A DNA stretch of 64,000 bases from assembly GCF_021190955.1 (NCBI RefSeq), contig NZ_JAIOAO010000004.1, positions 555,429 through 619,428 of the forward strand, read 5' to 3'. The position numbers and the translations under genes were made by a program. Positions within the stretch are counted from its first letter, which is position 1, and each line of letters begins with the position of its first letter. Of the stretch, positions 24,628 to 35,909 are shown piece by piece. The notes beneath the pieces are model-generated. The model searched no databases and was not told the origin of the DNA. It was given only the letters and a program-made list of their open reading frames with translations. Source of the DNA: Parachryseolinea silvisoli (GTDB lineage Bacteria > Bacteroidota > Bacteroidia > Cytophagales > Cyclobacteriaceae).

Positions 24628-25968
24628 ATGCCCTTTCTTGAAGGACCTTTCGCCTTTACCGGCAAATTAGACATGTTCAGCGCGTATCGAATGCGCGGCG
24701 TCGATGGGATAGTTGTTCGACGAAAAGGCGGCCCAAGCGCGGAAAAAATAAAAACGAGCGAAAGTTTTAAAAATACACGCCGCACGATGTCTGAGTTCGG
24801 CGGCTGCTCGCGCCACGGCAGCTATGTGCGCAAGGCGCTCATTCAAATCCGTCACCTGTCGGACTATAATTTTGGCAGCGACATTAACAGCGTGATGCGC
24901 CAGGTACAATTGCGCGACGGTACCGGCGAATGGGGCCGCCGTCGTATTACACTCTCCGAGCATACGCGTCTGCTGGAAGGTTTCTCCACCACGAAAAAAG
25001 CACCGACGTTCGATTCGATCGTGCGCGCCCCGGTATACTATACCCTGAATCGCCGTGATCGTTCAGCACGCGTGGATATTCCGGAGCTGCTCCGCGATAT
25101 TAATTATTTTCCGCAGAACAATCATGCGATGTTTCGTCTAACCATCACGCTGGGTATTGTGCCCGACGTGACATTCGACATCCCGTCGAAGGAGTACTTA
25201 CCACCGGCGTGGTATAGCCGGGCATACAATTCTATCAGTGCATCAACGGATTGGAGTCCGTCCCTGGAAGGGATGCCAGGTGCTACCCTGGAGCTCGCGA
25301 TGGACGCTCCGCTTCCCCCCGATGAGGCTTGGACATTGATGCTCTCTATTGGAATCGAATACGGAGCGTTGCGTCAGAACGGAAAAATCGAGATGGTACG
25401 GCGCTTCGGTGCCGCGAAGATCCTGGCGTTGCAGGGCAAGGACGCTACGTCCGACGATGGCGGCGAGGATGATTCAAACGAACGGGACGAAGCGCCGTAT
25501 ACAGATGTCGTTGCTGTACCGGATAACGTTCACACGGGCGAATCTGATCAGGGGCCGGTCGCCATGGCCGGCCCGAAAATACGGTACGTATATACGGTGA
25601 AGGCGTCCACAACGGATACGCGGGAAGCGCGTGTCTATGGTTATACCATTCCGGTGGCAGTACCGGCAGATATACCCGATGTCGACACAACGCAACACGG
25701 AGGATCGTTTCCAGAGAATGTACATCGTCCGTCAGGCTTGCGGGGCTGTGTTGTTGATCGACTCCCAAAATTCTGCCAGACGTCGGTCGGGAATCACATC
25801 TTCTTTTCGCACTTTTCGCCTCAGCACAATTCCACTCAACCTCCTGCATCGGCTCAGCGCCGTGTAAAGTTGTCCATTGACAAAAGCGCCCGAGCCGAGA
25901 TCGATGACCACATTGTCAAAGGTAAGTCCCTGACTTTTGTGAATGGTAATGGCCCACGCGAGTCGTAG
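24628..25968 (+). CDS. Conserved Bacteroidota protein of unknown function
   Basis: A 446-residue reading frame. The N-terminal region is rich in Arg/Lys/Gly (YRMRGVDGIVVRRKGGPSAE, then NTRRTMSEFGGCSRHGSYVR), and the region to about residue 270 alternates beta-like strands. I recall similar N termini in an abundant, uncharacterised Bacteroidota family of roughly 260-300 residues. No signal peptide or membrane segment is seen. The last ~79 codons lie antisense to the Pif1-like helicase and read like an artefactual extension; the original stop was probably lost, or the true end is near residue 365. Function is unknown. Confidence 0.6.
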   Translation: MPFLEGPFAFTGKLDMFSAYRMRGVDGIVVRRKGGPSAEKIKTSESFKNTRRTMSEFGGCSRHGSYVRKALIQIRHLSDYNFGSDINSVMRQVQLRDGTGEWGRRRITLSEHTRLLEGFSTTKKAPTFDSIVRAPVYYTLNRRDRSARVDIPELLRDINYFPQNNHAMFRLTITLGIVPDVTFDIPSKEYLPPAWYSRAYNSISASTDWSPSLEGMPGATLELAMDAPLPPDEAWTLMLSIGIEYGALRQNGKIEMVRRFGAAKILALQGKDATSDDGGEDDSNERDEAPYTDVVAVPDNVHTGESDQGPVAMAGPKIRYVYTVKASTTDTREARVYGYTIPVAVPADIPDVDTTQHGGSFPENVHRPSGLRGCVVDRLPKFCQTSVGNHIFFSHFSPQHNSTQPPASAQRRVKLSIDKSARAEIDDHIVKGKSLTFVNGNGPRES

Positions 25969-27543
25969 CGGATATTGCAGAAACGTGCCCTTTATCTCGG
26001 ACGTTATCTGGCGTTTGATCTTATCGTATTTGTAGCCGCGATTTTCCCACTTTTCCCGGGTCACACGATGTATACTGTTGTCTGCGAGTTTGACTTCTAT
26101 AAAGTCGTTTGCGATAAATTCGATCTTTCCGATGGTGCCGTTTACCCACCGACGTTCCGGGTCATTTTTGACAAACATCACCTGGGCATAACGTTTCAAC
26201 TCCAGTCGTTGATTGGATGGTGACCGCTCGTCCTGGAAGTCACCCTTCACGTCGGCTTCAAAGACAAACCGCTGTTCGCGAAGATCGTTAAGGCGCCGTT
26301 CGTTTTCTCTATCAGCAATGGCGTTGATCGTGGTTAGCGTGATTTCGAATTGATCGGTTTTGGGGATGTATGTAGGGTCAACCTGTCGGTTTATCTTATT
26401 CAAGTCTTCCTGTGTGACATCACACGTTCTGATGCGGTCCAGCAGCGCGACAAATTCGAGGTCCTCCTGCTGGCGTTTGGGAACCTTAAATTCGAATAGG
26501 GTGGGAGACAGCTCCCGATAAGCATAGGAGTCGAAAAAATACGGACTTTTAAAGATGTCGGAAAACAGGGCCTGTTCCGTTTCGTCGTTGATCGTAATGG
26601 GCGGAAGCTGGAAAATATCGCCAACAAAGAGCAGCTGCTTGCCTCCAAACAGCTGTGCGGGGTTGCCTCCGTTGTTTCGCAGTGAAAAGTCGATAGCCTC
26701 CAGCAGATCGGAGCGAAGCATTGATATCTCGTCGATGATGATGGTATCGATGTTTTCAAAAAGCTTCCTGACCTGATGTTCCTTGTCGAAGATTTTTATT
26801 TCCTCGTCCTCCGGCATCAGCGGTTTGGTCGGGAACCTGAAAAGCGAATGTATCGTAGAGCCTCCTACGTTAATGGCGGCGATTCCGGTAAATGCTATTT
26901 TTATGATTTTTTTTCCGGTTGTCTGCGAGAAATAATGGATGAACGTCGACTTGCCTGTTCCCGCCTTGCCCGTAATAAAGAAGCTGTCGTTAGAGTTTTC
27001 AATGGTGTTGAAAAGGTTTCGCACGACTTCATCGTTTTCGTAACCCTCAGGAACTTTGAATTCACGTTTGTACAATTCCGGGAGGGGATAGTCCTCAAAG
27101 ATCGATAGTTGTGATCGTCCTGTTTGGATATCGACGAAGTACAGAAAATCGCCTATATTATCTTTATACGGGCTAAGATATTCAAAGTCGTCGCGTGCAT
27201 GGGCAAGTGTTCGCAGGAGGAAGTAAGCCTTCTTCAGGAACATATGATATTGGTCCGGGAATTGTTGCAGGTGTGTATCCACGGACTCCCTGGACACTGT
27301 CACACCAACGAAGTGAAGGAACTTCAGCGTTTCATCCAATACATCACCTCGCTCCTGTGCGTGGCTGTTTTTATACATATCGTTGAAATTGCGCGGAAAC
27401 ACTTCAGGATAGTCGTCGGAAGTTTTTCCATAGAACAGCTGACGTGCGACGTTCGGTAGAAAGCGTTCATTGGCAGTGTCGACAAGCGAGCACTTCGTGA
27501 AGTTTTCAATCCACTTTTTTCGATAGTTGTAGCTCCTGGCCAT
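25732..27543 (-). CDS. Pif1-like superfamily 1B DNA helicase
   Basis: A 603-residue helicase. Residues ~1-170 form an N-terminal domain I do not recognise. The motor follows: Walker A ITGKAGTGKSTFIHYF, TGIAAINVGGSTIHSLF, Walker B IIIDEISMLRSD, FVGDIFQLPP, and the C-terminal WAITIHKSQGLTFDNVVIDL with LYTALSRCR. These are the motifs of Pif1/RecD-type 5'-3' helicases that unwind forks or G-quadruplexes. Start is the ATG at 27543 because the codon two positions upstream is TTG. Its 3' end overlaps the convergent unknown gene by 237 bp. Confidence 0.92.
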   Translation of the reverse strand: MARSYNYRKKWIENFTKCSLVDTANERFLPNVARQLFYGKTSDDYPEVFPRNFNDMYKNSHAQERGDVLDETLKFLHFVGVTVSRESVDTHLQQFPDQYHMFLKKAYFLLRTLAHARDDFEYLSPYKDNIGDFLYFVDIQTGRSQLSIFEDYPLPELYKREFKVPEGYENDEVVRNLFNTIENSNDSFFITGKAGTGKSTFIHYFSQTTGKKIIKIAFTGIAAINVGGSTIHSLFRFPTKPLMPEDEEIKIFDKEHQVRKLFENIDTIIIDEISMLRSDLLEAIDFSLRNNGGNPAQLFGGKQLLFVGDIFQLPPITINDETEQALFSDIFKSPYFFDSYAYRELSPTLFEFKVPKRQQEDLEFVALLDRIRTCDVTQEDLNKINRQVDPTYIPKTDQFEITLTTINAIADRENERRLNDLREQRFVFEADVKGDFQDERSPSNQRLELKRYAQVMFVKNDPERRWVNGTIGKIEFIANDFIEVKLADNSIHRVTREKWENRGYKYDKIKRQITSEIKGTFLQYPLRLAWAITIHKSQGLTFDNVVIDLGSGAFVNGQLYTALSRCRRLSGIVLRRKVRKEDVIPDRRLAEFWESINNTAPQA

Positions 27544-27734
27544 GGGCAACTGTGATTTAGCGGAGGCGCTTTCGTACTGAATATAGGTATTTCGTGGGAT
27601 ATAGCCAACCTGGCCTCGGAGTATACCCTCCTGGGTTGGTTTTTCATTTCGGTTACAAATGTCCTTGATTTGGTTATTCGGGAGGGAGGATGATTACGGA
27701 GTTTTGCTTCGGTCATTTAATAATCATCAAGCCA

Positions 27735-28508
27735 ATGAAAAATCAGAGCGAAGTATCAAAAGACAAACAGCCTGTGGCGCTTGTCACCGGGGCGAACCAG
27801 GGAGTGGGCTTTCAAATTGCAAAGGCGCTTGCCGCAAATGGATATCGCGTATATGTAGGCTCCCGAAATTTGGGTAATGGAGAAAAGGCGGCCGCGGAAA
27901 TCGGTGCGAACGCCCATGCCATCGCATTGGACGTTACGAAGCAACCGACGATTCATGCATCGGTGGAACGGATTGAGAGGGAAGCCGGCCGCCTGGACCT
28001 GCTGGTGAACAACGCGGCGATATCGCACGCGGGAAAGCCGGGGCGTACCCTGGAGGAAGTATCCGCTGCGAACAAGGCCAGCCGGGCGTCCCTGGACGAA
28101 GTGCGTACCGTGTGGGAGACGAACGTTTTCGGGGTGATTGGCGTTACGCAGGCAATGCTACCATTGCTGCGGAAGTCGCAGGCAGCCCGTATTGTCAACG
28201 TGTCCAGCGGCCTGGGCTCGTTGAGCTGGGTGGTCGATCCGGCATGCTGGGCACGGGATCATTTCGATGTCGTGTATGCCGCTTCTAAAACTGCGATGAA
28301 TGCCGTGACCATGGCCTTTGCCATCGAGCTGGAAAAGGAAAACATCAAGGTCAATGCTGTCAGCCCCGGCTTTACCGCGACGGCGCTGAATAATTTTCAG
28401 GGCACCGATTCCGTAGAAGTAGGCTCGCGGGAGCCCGTCCGTGTGGCGCTGGAAACCGATGGTCCTACGGCGGCGTTTACGGGTCCGGATGGTGCCCTTT
28501 CATGGTAA
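27735..28508 (+). CDS. SDR-family oxidoreductase
   Basis: A 257-residue SDR with VALVTGANQGVGFQIAKAL (dinucleotide motif), NNAAIS, VNVSSGLGSL and YAASKTAMNAV (catalytic Tyr and Lys). The insertion between NNAA and the catalytic Ser resembles carbonyl-reductase-like SDRs active on small carbonyls. The frame opens at an ATG at 27690, but that ATG sits immediately after a GGAGGGAGG run, leaving no spacer, so I prefer 27735. It is followed by an AraC gene on the same strand, its probable regulator. Confidence 0.85.
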   Translation: MKNQSEVSKDKQPVALVTGANQGVGFQIAKALAANGYRVYVGSRNLGNGEKAAAEIGANAHAIALDVTKQPTIHASVERIEREAGRLDLLVNNAAISHAGKPGRTLEEVSAANKASRASLDEVRTVWETNVFGVIGVTQAMLPLLRKSQAARIVNVSSGLGSLSWVVDPACWARDHFDVVYAASKTAMNAVTMAFAIELEKENIKVNAVSPGFTATALNNFQGTDSVEVGSREPVRVALETDGPTAAFTGPDGALSW

Positions 28509-28581
28509 GTATGTATAACGCTATGTCTACTCTATGGCCGGCGACTGACTCGGTTGTCGGCCATACACTCAATTTTGCCGC

Positions 28582-29499
28582 ATGAAAAGCGAGGCGCAGA
28601 AAATTGTTAAACTGGATTCCATACCGGAAATACACCGCATGTTGGGGATTCCGGGGCCGAATCATCCGTTGATCAGTTTGTTGGATGTTACGAAAACGGA
28701 GCTCGACCTGCGTCGGCTTCCAGCCAGTTACGTGACGGGTTTCTATAAGATAACCTTCATCACCAAACTGGTCGGAAAGTTCAGGTATGGTCAGGGGTAT
28801 TATGACTTTGACGAAGGCAGCATGCTCTTCACGGCCCCTAACCAGATCGTTGGAAACGTAGAACGCTATACCGACAATAGGGGCTATTCGCTGATTTTTC
28901 ACGAAGACTTCCTGCAAGGCCATCCCCTGGCGACGAAGATCAAACAATACGGCTTCTTCTCGTATGATACAAATGAGGCATTGCATCTTGCAGATAAAGA
29001 GAGAGAGACGATGCATGCGATCTATGCCATCATCCAGGAGGAGTTGAATGGTCGGATCGATGACTTTAGCCATGAGGTGATCCTTGCACAGATCGAGCTG
29101 CTGCTGAGTTATTCGAAGCGGTTTTATAAGCGCCAGTTTTTAACCCGGCAGGTAGTGACCACCGATTTACTGCAACAAGTAGAAGGGCTGTTGAATACTT
29201 ACTTTGAAGAAGGAAAGCCGGCCATTCACGGTATCCCCACCGTTCAGCATTTGGCCGGGCAGTTGCATTATACACCCAATTACCTGAGCGATATGCTGCG
29301 GTCGCTCACGGGGTTGAATGCCCAACAGCACATTCACCAAAAGTTGATAGAACGATCGAAGGCGCTGCTGTCAACCACGAATTTAACGATCGGAGAAGTG
29401 GCCTATGAGCTGGGCTTCGAGCATCCGCAGTCGTTTAGCCGGTTATTCAAACTAAAGACACGGCTGTCGCCCGTCGAATTCAGATCGTCCTTTAATTGA
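28582..29499 (+). CDS. AraC-family regulator
   Basis: A 305-residue protein with an N-terminal cupin-like sensing half (YGQGYYDFDEGSMLFTAPNQ) and a C-terminal AraC helix-turn-helix pair (VQHLAGQLHYTPNYLSDMLR and GEVAYELGFEHPQSFSRLFK, then LSPVEFRSSF). It is a close paralogue of the AraC gene at 35910-36830 along its whole length; both lie next to Rossmann-fold dehydrogenases. It probably regulates the SDR gene just upstream. Its 3' end overlaps the convergent cyclophilin-like gene by 8 bp. Confidence 0.9.
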   Translation: MKSEAQKIVKLDSIPEIHRMLGIPGPNHPLISLLDVTKTELDLRRLPASYVTGFYKITFITKLVGKFRYGQGYYDFDEGSMLFTAPNQIVGNVERYTDNRGYSLIFHEDFLQGHPLATKIKQYGFFSYDTNEALHLADKERETMHAIYAIIQEELNGRIDDFSHEVILAQIELLLSYSKRFYKRQFLTRQVVTTDLLQQVEGLLNTYFEEGKPAIHGIPTVQHLAGQLHYTPNYLSDMLRSLTGLNAQQHIHQKLIERSKALLSTTNLTIGEVAYELGFEHPQSFSRLFKLKTRLSPVEFRSSFN

Positions 29500-29959
29500 A
29501 AGCGATTGTTACGGTTACGTCGCCTGTGCCCAGTGCTGCCGCCAGCCCCGTGGGATTGTCGATCTCGCCGAGCTTTGTATAATTATAGGAAGTGGTAAAC
29601 GTCTCATAAAAAACAACCAACGTATTTGATCCCCACAACATCAGGTCACCGGCATGGATGGTGCCGGGATTCGTTGCCCGAGTGGGGAGCTTTTCGGCCA
29701 GCAGGAAGTACTTTTCATTTCCGTTGAGCTCTGTCATGGACATCGTCAATGGCAGCATGGATGTCAGGTGCGTTACGCTCGCATTGTCTACGAGCGTAGC
29801 CGCAAAGATCCTGTCGCGAATTTTGATCTTTACAGGAGTCTTCATCAGATCATTGGCTTCGTGTTCAGCTTCGTATGGTGGAATGGTATTTTCCGATTCA
29901 CAGGCGGGTGGAATCAGTAATGTAACTACCATGCACAGGACCGTAGGCACGTATTTCAT
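29492..29959 (-). CDS. Cyclophilin-like domain lipoprotein
   Basis: A 155-residue protein with a lipoprotein signal (LLIPPACESE). The mature part is a cyclophilin-like fold of the bacterial Cyclophil_like type: KIKIRDRIFAATLVDN, SMLPLTMSMTELNGNEKYF, then PGTIHAGDLMLWGSNTLVVF and GEIDNPTGLAAALGTGDVTV. Despite the fold, this group usually lacks demonstrated prolyl isomerase activity. It is followed on the opposite side by the hydrolase gene at 29979-31067, which lies 19 bp upstream on the same strand, so the two likely form an operon. Confidence 0.8.
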   Translation of the reverse strand: MKYVPTVLCMVVTLLIPPACESENTIPPYEAEHEANDLMKTPVKIKIRDRIFAATLVDNASVTHLTSMLPLTMSMTELNGNEKYFLLAEKLPTRATNPGTIHAGDLMLWGSNTLVVFYETFTTSYNYTKLGEIDNPTGLAAALGTGDVTVTIAFN

Positions 29960-29978
29960 AGTGTGAGGGGATTGGTAT

Positions 29979-31067
29979 TTACTTAACGCTCGAAGTCTGT
30001 TTTGACACGATACTGTCCGTCAGGTACTGCTTGAAGAATTTTTCCAGTTTGTCAAATGGAATGATATCTACCTTGTCGTATAGGTCTGTGTGAACGGCGT
30101 TGCGAATAATCATGAGTTCTTTGGGCTCTGCCGCTGCCGTATACGCATCTTCGCTGAAGTAGCGGGAATGCGCATTTTCGCCGGCAATCAACAGGATGGG
30201 GCGCGGTGAAATTTCTTTGATATAGGTCAGCAAGGGCATGTTGATCAATGACAGTGCGCTTGTGGCGGTCCAGGCTCCGTTGGAGTTCAGCGAGCGGGGG
30301 TGGAATCCGCGCGGTGTGCGGTAGTAGTTGAAATAGTCCACGACAAATTGAGGCTCGTTGCCTTGCAACTTCTCGGGGAGGTTGCGTGGCCCGGAGGCAG
30401 GCGTTCCCGCGGCTGCATCTTTCCAGCGTTGCTCACTCATATTTTCCAGCATGGCGGTTCGTTGTTCGGATGTTAATTTATCAAAATAACCTTTTGCTGT
30501 AACACGCGACATGTCGTACATGCTCGTGGTGGCGATGGCCTTTACGCGCTTGTCGACAGCTGCGGCATTAAGGCCGAATCCTGCGAAGCCACAGATGCCG
30601 ATAATGCCAACCCGGTTTCTGTCAACAACGGATTGCAGGCCAAGATAATCTATCGCCGCACTGAAGTCTTCCGTGTTGATGTCTGCCGAAGAGATGTTTC
30701 GTGGTTCTCCGCCACTTTCTCCGGTGTAGGAGGGATCAAATGCGAGTGCTGCAAACCCTCGTGAAGCCATGGTTTGCGCATACAGGCCCGATGATTGCTC
30801 CTTCACCGCACCAAACGGTCCACTGATGGCCAGTGCAGCCAGGGTCTGATTGGCGCTATTTTTGGGTAGGTATAAATCTCCGCTAAGCGTAATGCCGTAG
30901 CGATTTTTGAATGTTACTTTTTGTCGGGTCACGTTGTCGTTCAGGACAAACGTGTAGTGCTCCTTTTCGGACTGCTTCATATGGACGTCTTTCGTTGATA
31001 GTGTTTGTGCGGGCGCTGGCCCCCAGGCTATGGCAAAGGCTATGGCGCAAAGCGGTAATGTCTTCAT
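29979..31067 (-). CDS. Exported alpha/beta hydrolase with Cys nucleophile (YcjY / dienelactone hydrolase-like)
   Basis: A 362-residue hydrolase with a signal peptide (residues 1-21, ending GPAPAQT). Landmarks are KNRYGITLSGDLYLPKN, LAISGPFGAVKEQ, the nucleophile elbow GIIGICGFAGFG with Cys in place of Ser, and the C-terminal His in RNAVHTDLYDK. The Cys elbow is typical of dienelactone hydrolases and of the YcjY-like group. The frame is open another 96 bp upstream, but the ATG at 31067 begins the signal peptide. A TACTTTTG -7 element lies at 31100-31107. It probably forms an operon with the cyclophilin-like gene. Confidence 0.88.
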   Translation of the reverse strand: MKTLPLCAIAFAIAWGPAPAQTLSTKDVHMKQSEKEHYTFVLNDNVTRQKVTFKNRYGITLSGDLYLPKNSANQTLAALAISGPFGAVKEQSSGLYAQTMASRGFAALAFDPSYTGESGGEPRNISSADINTEDFSAAIDYLGLQSVVDRNRVGIIGICGFAGFGLNAAAVDKRVKAIATTSMYDMSRVTAKGYFDKLTSEQRTAMLENMSEQRWKDAAAGTPASGPRNLPEKLQGNEPQFVVDYFNYYRTPRGFHPRSLNSNGAWTATSALSLINMPLLTYIKEISPRPILLIAGENAHSRYFSEDAYTAAAEPKELMIIRNAVHTDLYDKVDIIPFDKLEKFFKQYLTDSIVSKQTSSVK

Positions 31068-31427
31068 CTTGCGAGTGGTTTGTGTTGATTTGTTGAATAC
31101 AAAAGTAGGGGGGAGGTCCCCGCGCGGGATAACGATTATCAAACCGATCATTAAGGATTTCAAACTTCTCGCTACGGGTGTTGGCGGTTCTTTTTATGTG
31201 GATTCTTTCGAAAATCCGCTTTTTTTGAACTTTTGGTGTTTGCGCGCTTTTTAGAGGGGCATACAAAGCGTTATATTAGTAGGCGTTGTAGACTTGCGGA
31301 GGAACGGCCCCGGAGGTTTGATAGTCTTACTAGATGGTTTGAAATCCTTAATACTTTTTCAGGGATGTACGGTACCTTTGTATTGGTAAGGATGTCGGAG
31401 TTCGGTCAGGAGCGTGAATAGAATCAT
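31068..31427. promoter_or_regulatory. 360-bp divergent control region
   Basis: This separates the exported hydrolase (minus) and an AraC gene (plus). Both directions carry exact TAnnTTTG matches: TACTTTTG on the minus strand at 31100-31107, about 33 bp upstream of the hydrolase start, and TACCTTTG on the plus strand at 31373-31380, 47 bp before the AraC ATG. No other gene is convincing here. Confidence 0.55.
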
Positions 31428-32309
31428 ATGGGAAAGAAAGAGAATAGCCTGTCAGTTTCTGATTTTAACAATGAGCTAAAGCTCAAAGGATTTAATGTTT
31501 TTCAGATTGACGACGATTCGAACGTTATTCGTAATTACAGTCGCAAGGATTTTTATAAGATATGCCTGACGACGGGTCAGAGTATTATAAACTATGCAGA
31601 CCGTAGTTTCGATATGAAGGGAACGATCCTGTTCTTCGCAAATCCCAATATTCCTTATTCGTGGGAGACGATCTCGAGAAGCTACGTGGGGTATACATGT
31701 TTATTTTCCGAGGATTTCTATAAGCCTTCCGACCGCAGCGAAAGTCTTCAGCATTCGCCGCTTTTTAAAATAGGAGGGACGCCGATCTTTCACATCAGCG
31801 AAGAGAAGCGCGAATTTTTGAATGGCATTTTTAAGAATATGATTGCCGAGCAAGGAACGACCTATGCTTTCAAAGACGATTTGATTCGGAATTATATCAA
31901 CCTGATCATTCACGAGGCGCTCAAGCTTCAGCCGGCGGAAGAATTTGAGCAGGTAAAAAATGCGGCGCACCGCATTACAAATGTTTTCCTGGAATTGCTG
32001 GAGCGACAGTTCCCGATAGAGAGTACGGATCGCCCGTTGCAGCTCCGCACCGCCCAGCACTATGCGACTAATCTTAATTTGCACGTTAACTACCTTAACC
32101 GTGCTGTGAAAGAGACGACGGGAAAAGCGACGACAACCCACATTAGTGAGCGTATCGTCAGCGAAGCGAAAGCCCTATTACTTCACACAGATTGGAATGT
32201 CGCAGACATTGCCTACGCCCTGGGGTTTGAATACCCGACGTACTTCAATAACTTTTTCAAGAAGATGACCGGCACCAATCCGATGTCCTTGCGGCCGGCG
32301 GAAGTGTAA
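31428..32309 (+). CDS. AraC-family regulator
   Basis: A 293-residue protein: N-terminal sensing domain (FDMKGTILFFANPNIPYSWE) and C-terminal helix-turn-helix pair (HYATNLNLHVNYLNRAVKET and VADIAYALGFEYPTYFNNFF, then GTNPMSLRP). It belongs to a different subgroup from the AraC paralogues at 28582 and 35910. It is divergent from the Cys-hydrolase unit and 14 bp upstream of an acyltransferase, so either could be its target. Confidence 0.9.
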   Translation: MGKKENSLSVSDFNNELKLKGFNVFQIDDDSNVIRNYSRKDFYKICLTTGQSIINYADRSFDMKGTILFFANPNIPYSWETISRSYVGYTCLFSEDFYKPSDRSESLQHSPLFKIGGTPIFHISEEKREFLNGIFKNMIAEQGTTYAFKDDLIRNYINLIIHEALKLQPAEEFEQVKNAAHRITNVFLELLERQFPIESTDRPLQLRTAQHYATNLNLHVNYLNRAVKETTGKATTTHISERIVSEAKALLLHTDWNVADIAYALGFEYPTYFNNFFKKMTGTNPMSLRPAEV

Positions 32310-32323
32310 CGAACTAATACCTG

Positions 32324-32878
32324 ATGATACAGCATATTTTTGAAAGGATGCTGGCCGGAGGCCTCATCCGCACCGATGAAATGGGGGATGCCTGGGAAGT
32401 AGTCTTTCGGGCGCAGCGCCTTTCGCCGGCCCTCAATGCGTCGACTACCATTGACGAAATGCGGGAGCGACTAAGCGAAATTATCGGCAGTAAGATTGAT
32501 AGTACAACGACGGTTTTTGTTCCATTCTATACCAATTTCGGAAAACATATCAGGTTCGGTAAACGTGTATTCATTAATCACGCGTGCACATTTCTCGACC
32601 TGGGCGGCATTACGGTGGAAGACGACGTGCAGATAGGTCCGAAGGTGAATTTAATTACGGAGAACCATCCCGTAGATCCGTTACAAAGAAAATCCCTTGA
32701 TCTCAAATCAATCCTGATCAAACGCAACGCGTGGATAGGAGCGGGAGCAACCATACTTCCTGGTGTGACGGTTGGAGAGAACTCGATTGTCGCGGCGGGG
32801 GCTGTGGTGAATAAGGATGTTGCTGATAATGCCATTGTTGGAGGAGTTCCGGCAAAATTTATCAGGGCGGTTCAATAA
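32324..32878 (+). CDS. Hexapeptide-repeat acyltransferase (maltose/galactoside O-acetyltransferase-like)
   Basis: A 184-residue left-handed beta-helix transferase. The coil starts around residue 65 (FGKHIRFGKRVFINHACTFL), carries the catalytic His in LITENHPVDP, and ends with WIGAGATILPGVTVGENSIV and GGVPAKFIR. Members use acetyl-CoA to O-acetylate sugars or antibiotics. The N-terminal ~60 residues (GDAWEVVFRAQRLSPALNAS) differ from the usual sugar O-acetyltransferase maltose-binding stretch. It is in an apparent operon with the AraC gene before it and the unknown gene after it. Confidence 0.88.
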   Translation: MIQHIFERMLAGGLIRTDEMGDAWEVVFRAQRLSPALNASTTIDEMRERLSEIIGSKIDSTTTVFVPFYTNFGKHIRFGKRVFINHACTFLDLGGITVEDDVQIGPKVNLITENHPVDPLQRKSLDLKSILIKRNAWIGAGATILPGVTVGENSIVAAGAVVNKDVADNAIVGGVPAKFIRAVQ

Positions 32879-32882
32879 TATT

Positions 32883-34629
<1,747 letters not shown>

Positions 34630-34690
34630 ACAACTCTGTCTAACCTCATGGAGGTTATATACTTCGCCTGGATAAGCGATGGACGAAGGG

Positions 34691-34727
34691 AGTAAATACA
34701 CAACACTATACTGGTTGTGTATTTACT
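34691..34727. terminator. Bidirectional hairpin between convergent esterase genes
   Basis: AGTAAATACACAAC (34691-34704) is perfectly complementary to 34714-34727 around a 9-nt loop. It lies between the plus-strand esterase (stop 34629) and the minus-strand hydrolase (stop 34784) and is AT-rich on both ends. I read it as a terminator shared by both. Confidence 0.7.
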
Positions 34728-34783
34728 AAAGCGTATTATGATGATCGTTTTTTATTCAAAGGCTTTGCAAGGTATAGATGCTA

Positions 34784-35734
34784 TCACTTTCCGGCTTTGG
34801 CGGTGAGAAAGTTGTTCACGTCGAGCCAGTGCAGGAAAGCGTCGAACCATTTATTGCTGGTTCGGCCGGGATTTCCGAGGCCAAAGCCGTGTCCACCATT
34901 TTGATAAAGGTGAAACTCGACAGGGCGTCCCGCTTTGAACCAGGAATCGATCACGCCAAACTGACCGCGGAAAAGGAAGTCGTCGGTGGCGATGACATTG
35001 AACATGGGCGGAGCATTCTTTGGCACCTCTACCGGGCCCATGCCGCCATAGATCGGGCCGATAAAATCGAGTTGCACGGATCGGGAATTAAGCGTGCAGT
35101 GCATCGTGAGACCGGCACCCGCTGAAAAACCGATCATACCCAGCCGCGCCGTGTCGACATGCCACTCCATGGCCCGCTTGACGATCATGGCGTAGGCTGC
35201 CTCTGCGTCTTTGAGCTGGTTGGACAGATCCATGCGCGGAGGACTGGCAGGGGCTTTGTCTTTTGTTGTTTCCGAGGGAGGGGCTGCTGCCGCGAACGTC
35301 CGATTCATCGACTCTTTAAACGCGTCAAGCGATTCCGGGGTGGGGTGGAGTCTATATTTGAGCACGAATGCGGCGATGCCCCGGTCTGCCAACGCCTGGG
35401 CAACTTCCCAACCTTCGTTTGACAGGGACAACCATCTGAAGCCACCGCCCGGCGCCACAATCACCGCCGCGCCATTTGCCTTTCCGGGTTTAGGCAGGAA
35501 AGGAGTGAGCGTAGCCGTGGTAATGTTGCGCGCCATCGGGTCGCCCCACTGACGGAACCAGGTCTCCGACGCAGGTTGGTTTTCTACACCGCCGGTACCG
35601 AGCAGAATCGCGTTTGGTTCCTCCGGGCTTTTGAGCGGATATATTGTACCATCTTGCGCGAGGGCAGCAGTGGTGGTGACGAGCAGAGCGACCTGAACGG
35701 TCGCTTTCGTCAGCTTGGTAATTGTACTGAACAT
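34784..35734 (-). CDS. Exported alpha/beta hydrolase, acetylxylan/feruloyl esterase-like
   Basis: A 316-residue protein with a signal peptide (ends near residue 26, TTAALAQ). Motifs are the oxyanion turn VIVAPGGGFRWLS, the nucleophile elbow GMIGFSAGAGLTM, the acid in VIATDDFLF and the His in GGHGFGLG. This matches the group often called endo-1,4-beta-xylanase B-associated esterase or BD-FAE-like. It likely removes acyl groups from hemicellulose in the periplasm or outside. Convergent with the CE1-like esterase, which has a related role. Confidence 0.87.
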   Translation of the reverse strand: MFSTITKLTKATVQVALLVTTTAALAQDGTIYPLKSPEEPNAILLGTGGVENQPASETWFRQWGDPMARNITTATLTPFLPKPGKANGAAVIVAPGGGFRWLSLSNEGWEVAQALADRGIAAFVLKYRLHPTPESLDAFKESMNRTFAAAAPPSETTKDKAPASPPRMDLSNQLKDAEAAYAMIVKRAMEWHVDTARLGMIGFSAGAGLTMHCTLNSRSVQLDFIGPIYGGMGPVEVPKNAPPMFNVIATDDFLFRGQFGVIDSWFKAGRPVEFHLYQNGGHGFGLGNPGRTSNKWFDAFLHWLDVNNFLTAKAGK

Positions 35735-35909
35735 GATGAATAATTTTGGGTTAAAGTTTCCTTTACTAAAATTACTTGTATTTGGTACAATTCATAATAC
35801 AATTACAGATTGGTCCTTTAGCCGTGATGATCGGCCGTCGCAGTGGCTGGACATTTTTTTTTGAACCGTCGGCCGGGAGTTCTGCCGACGGGATGTCTTC
35901 GTCAGGTGG

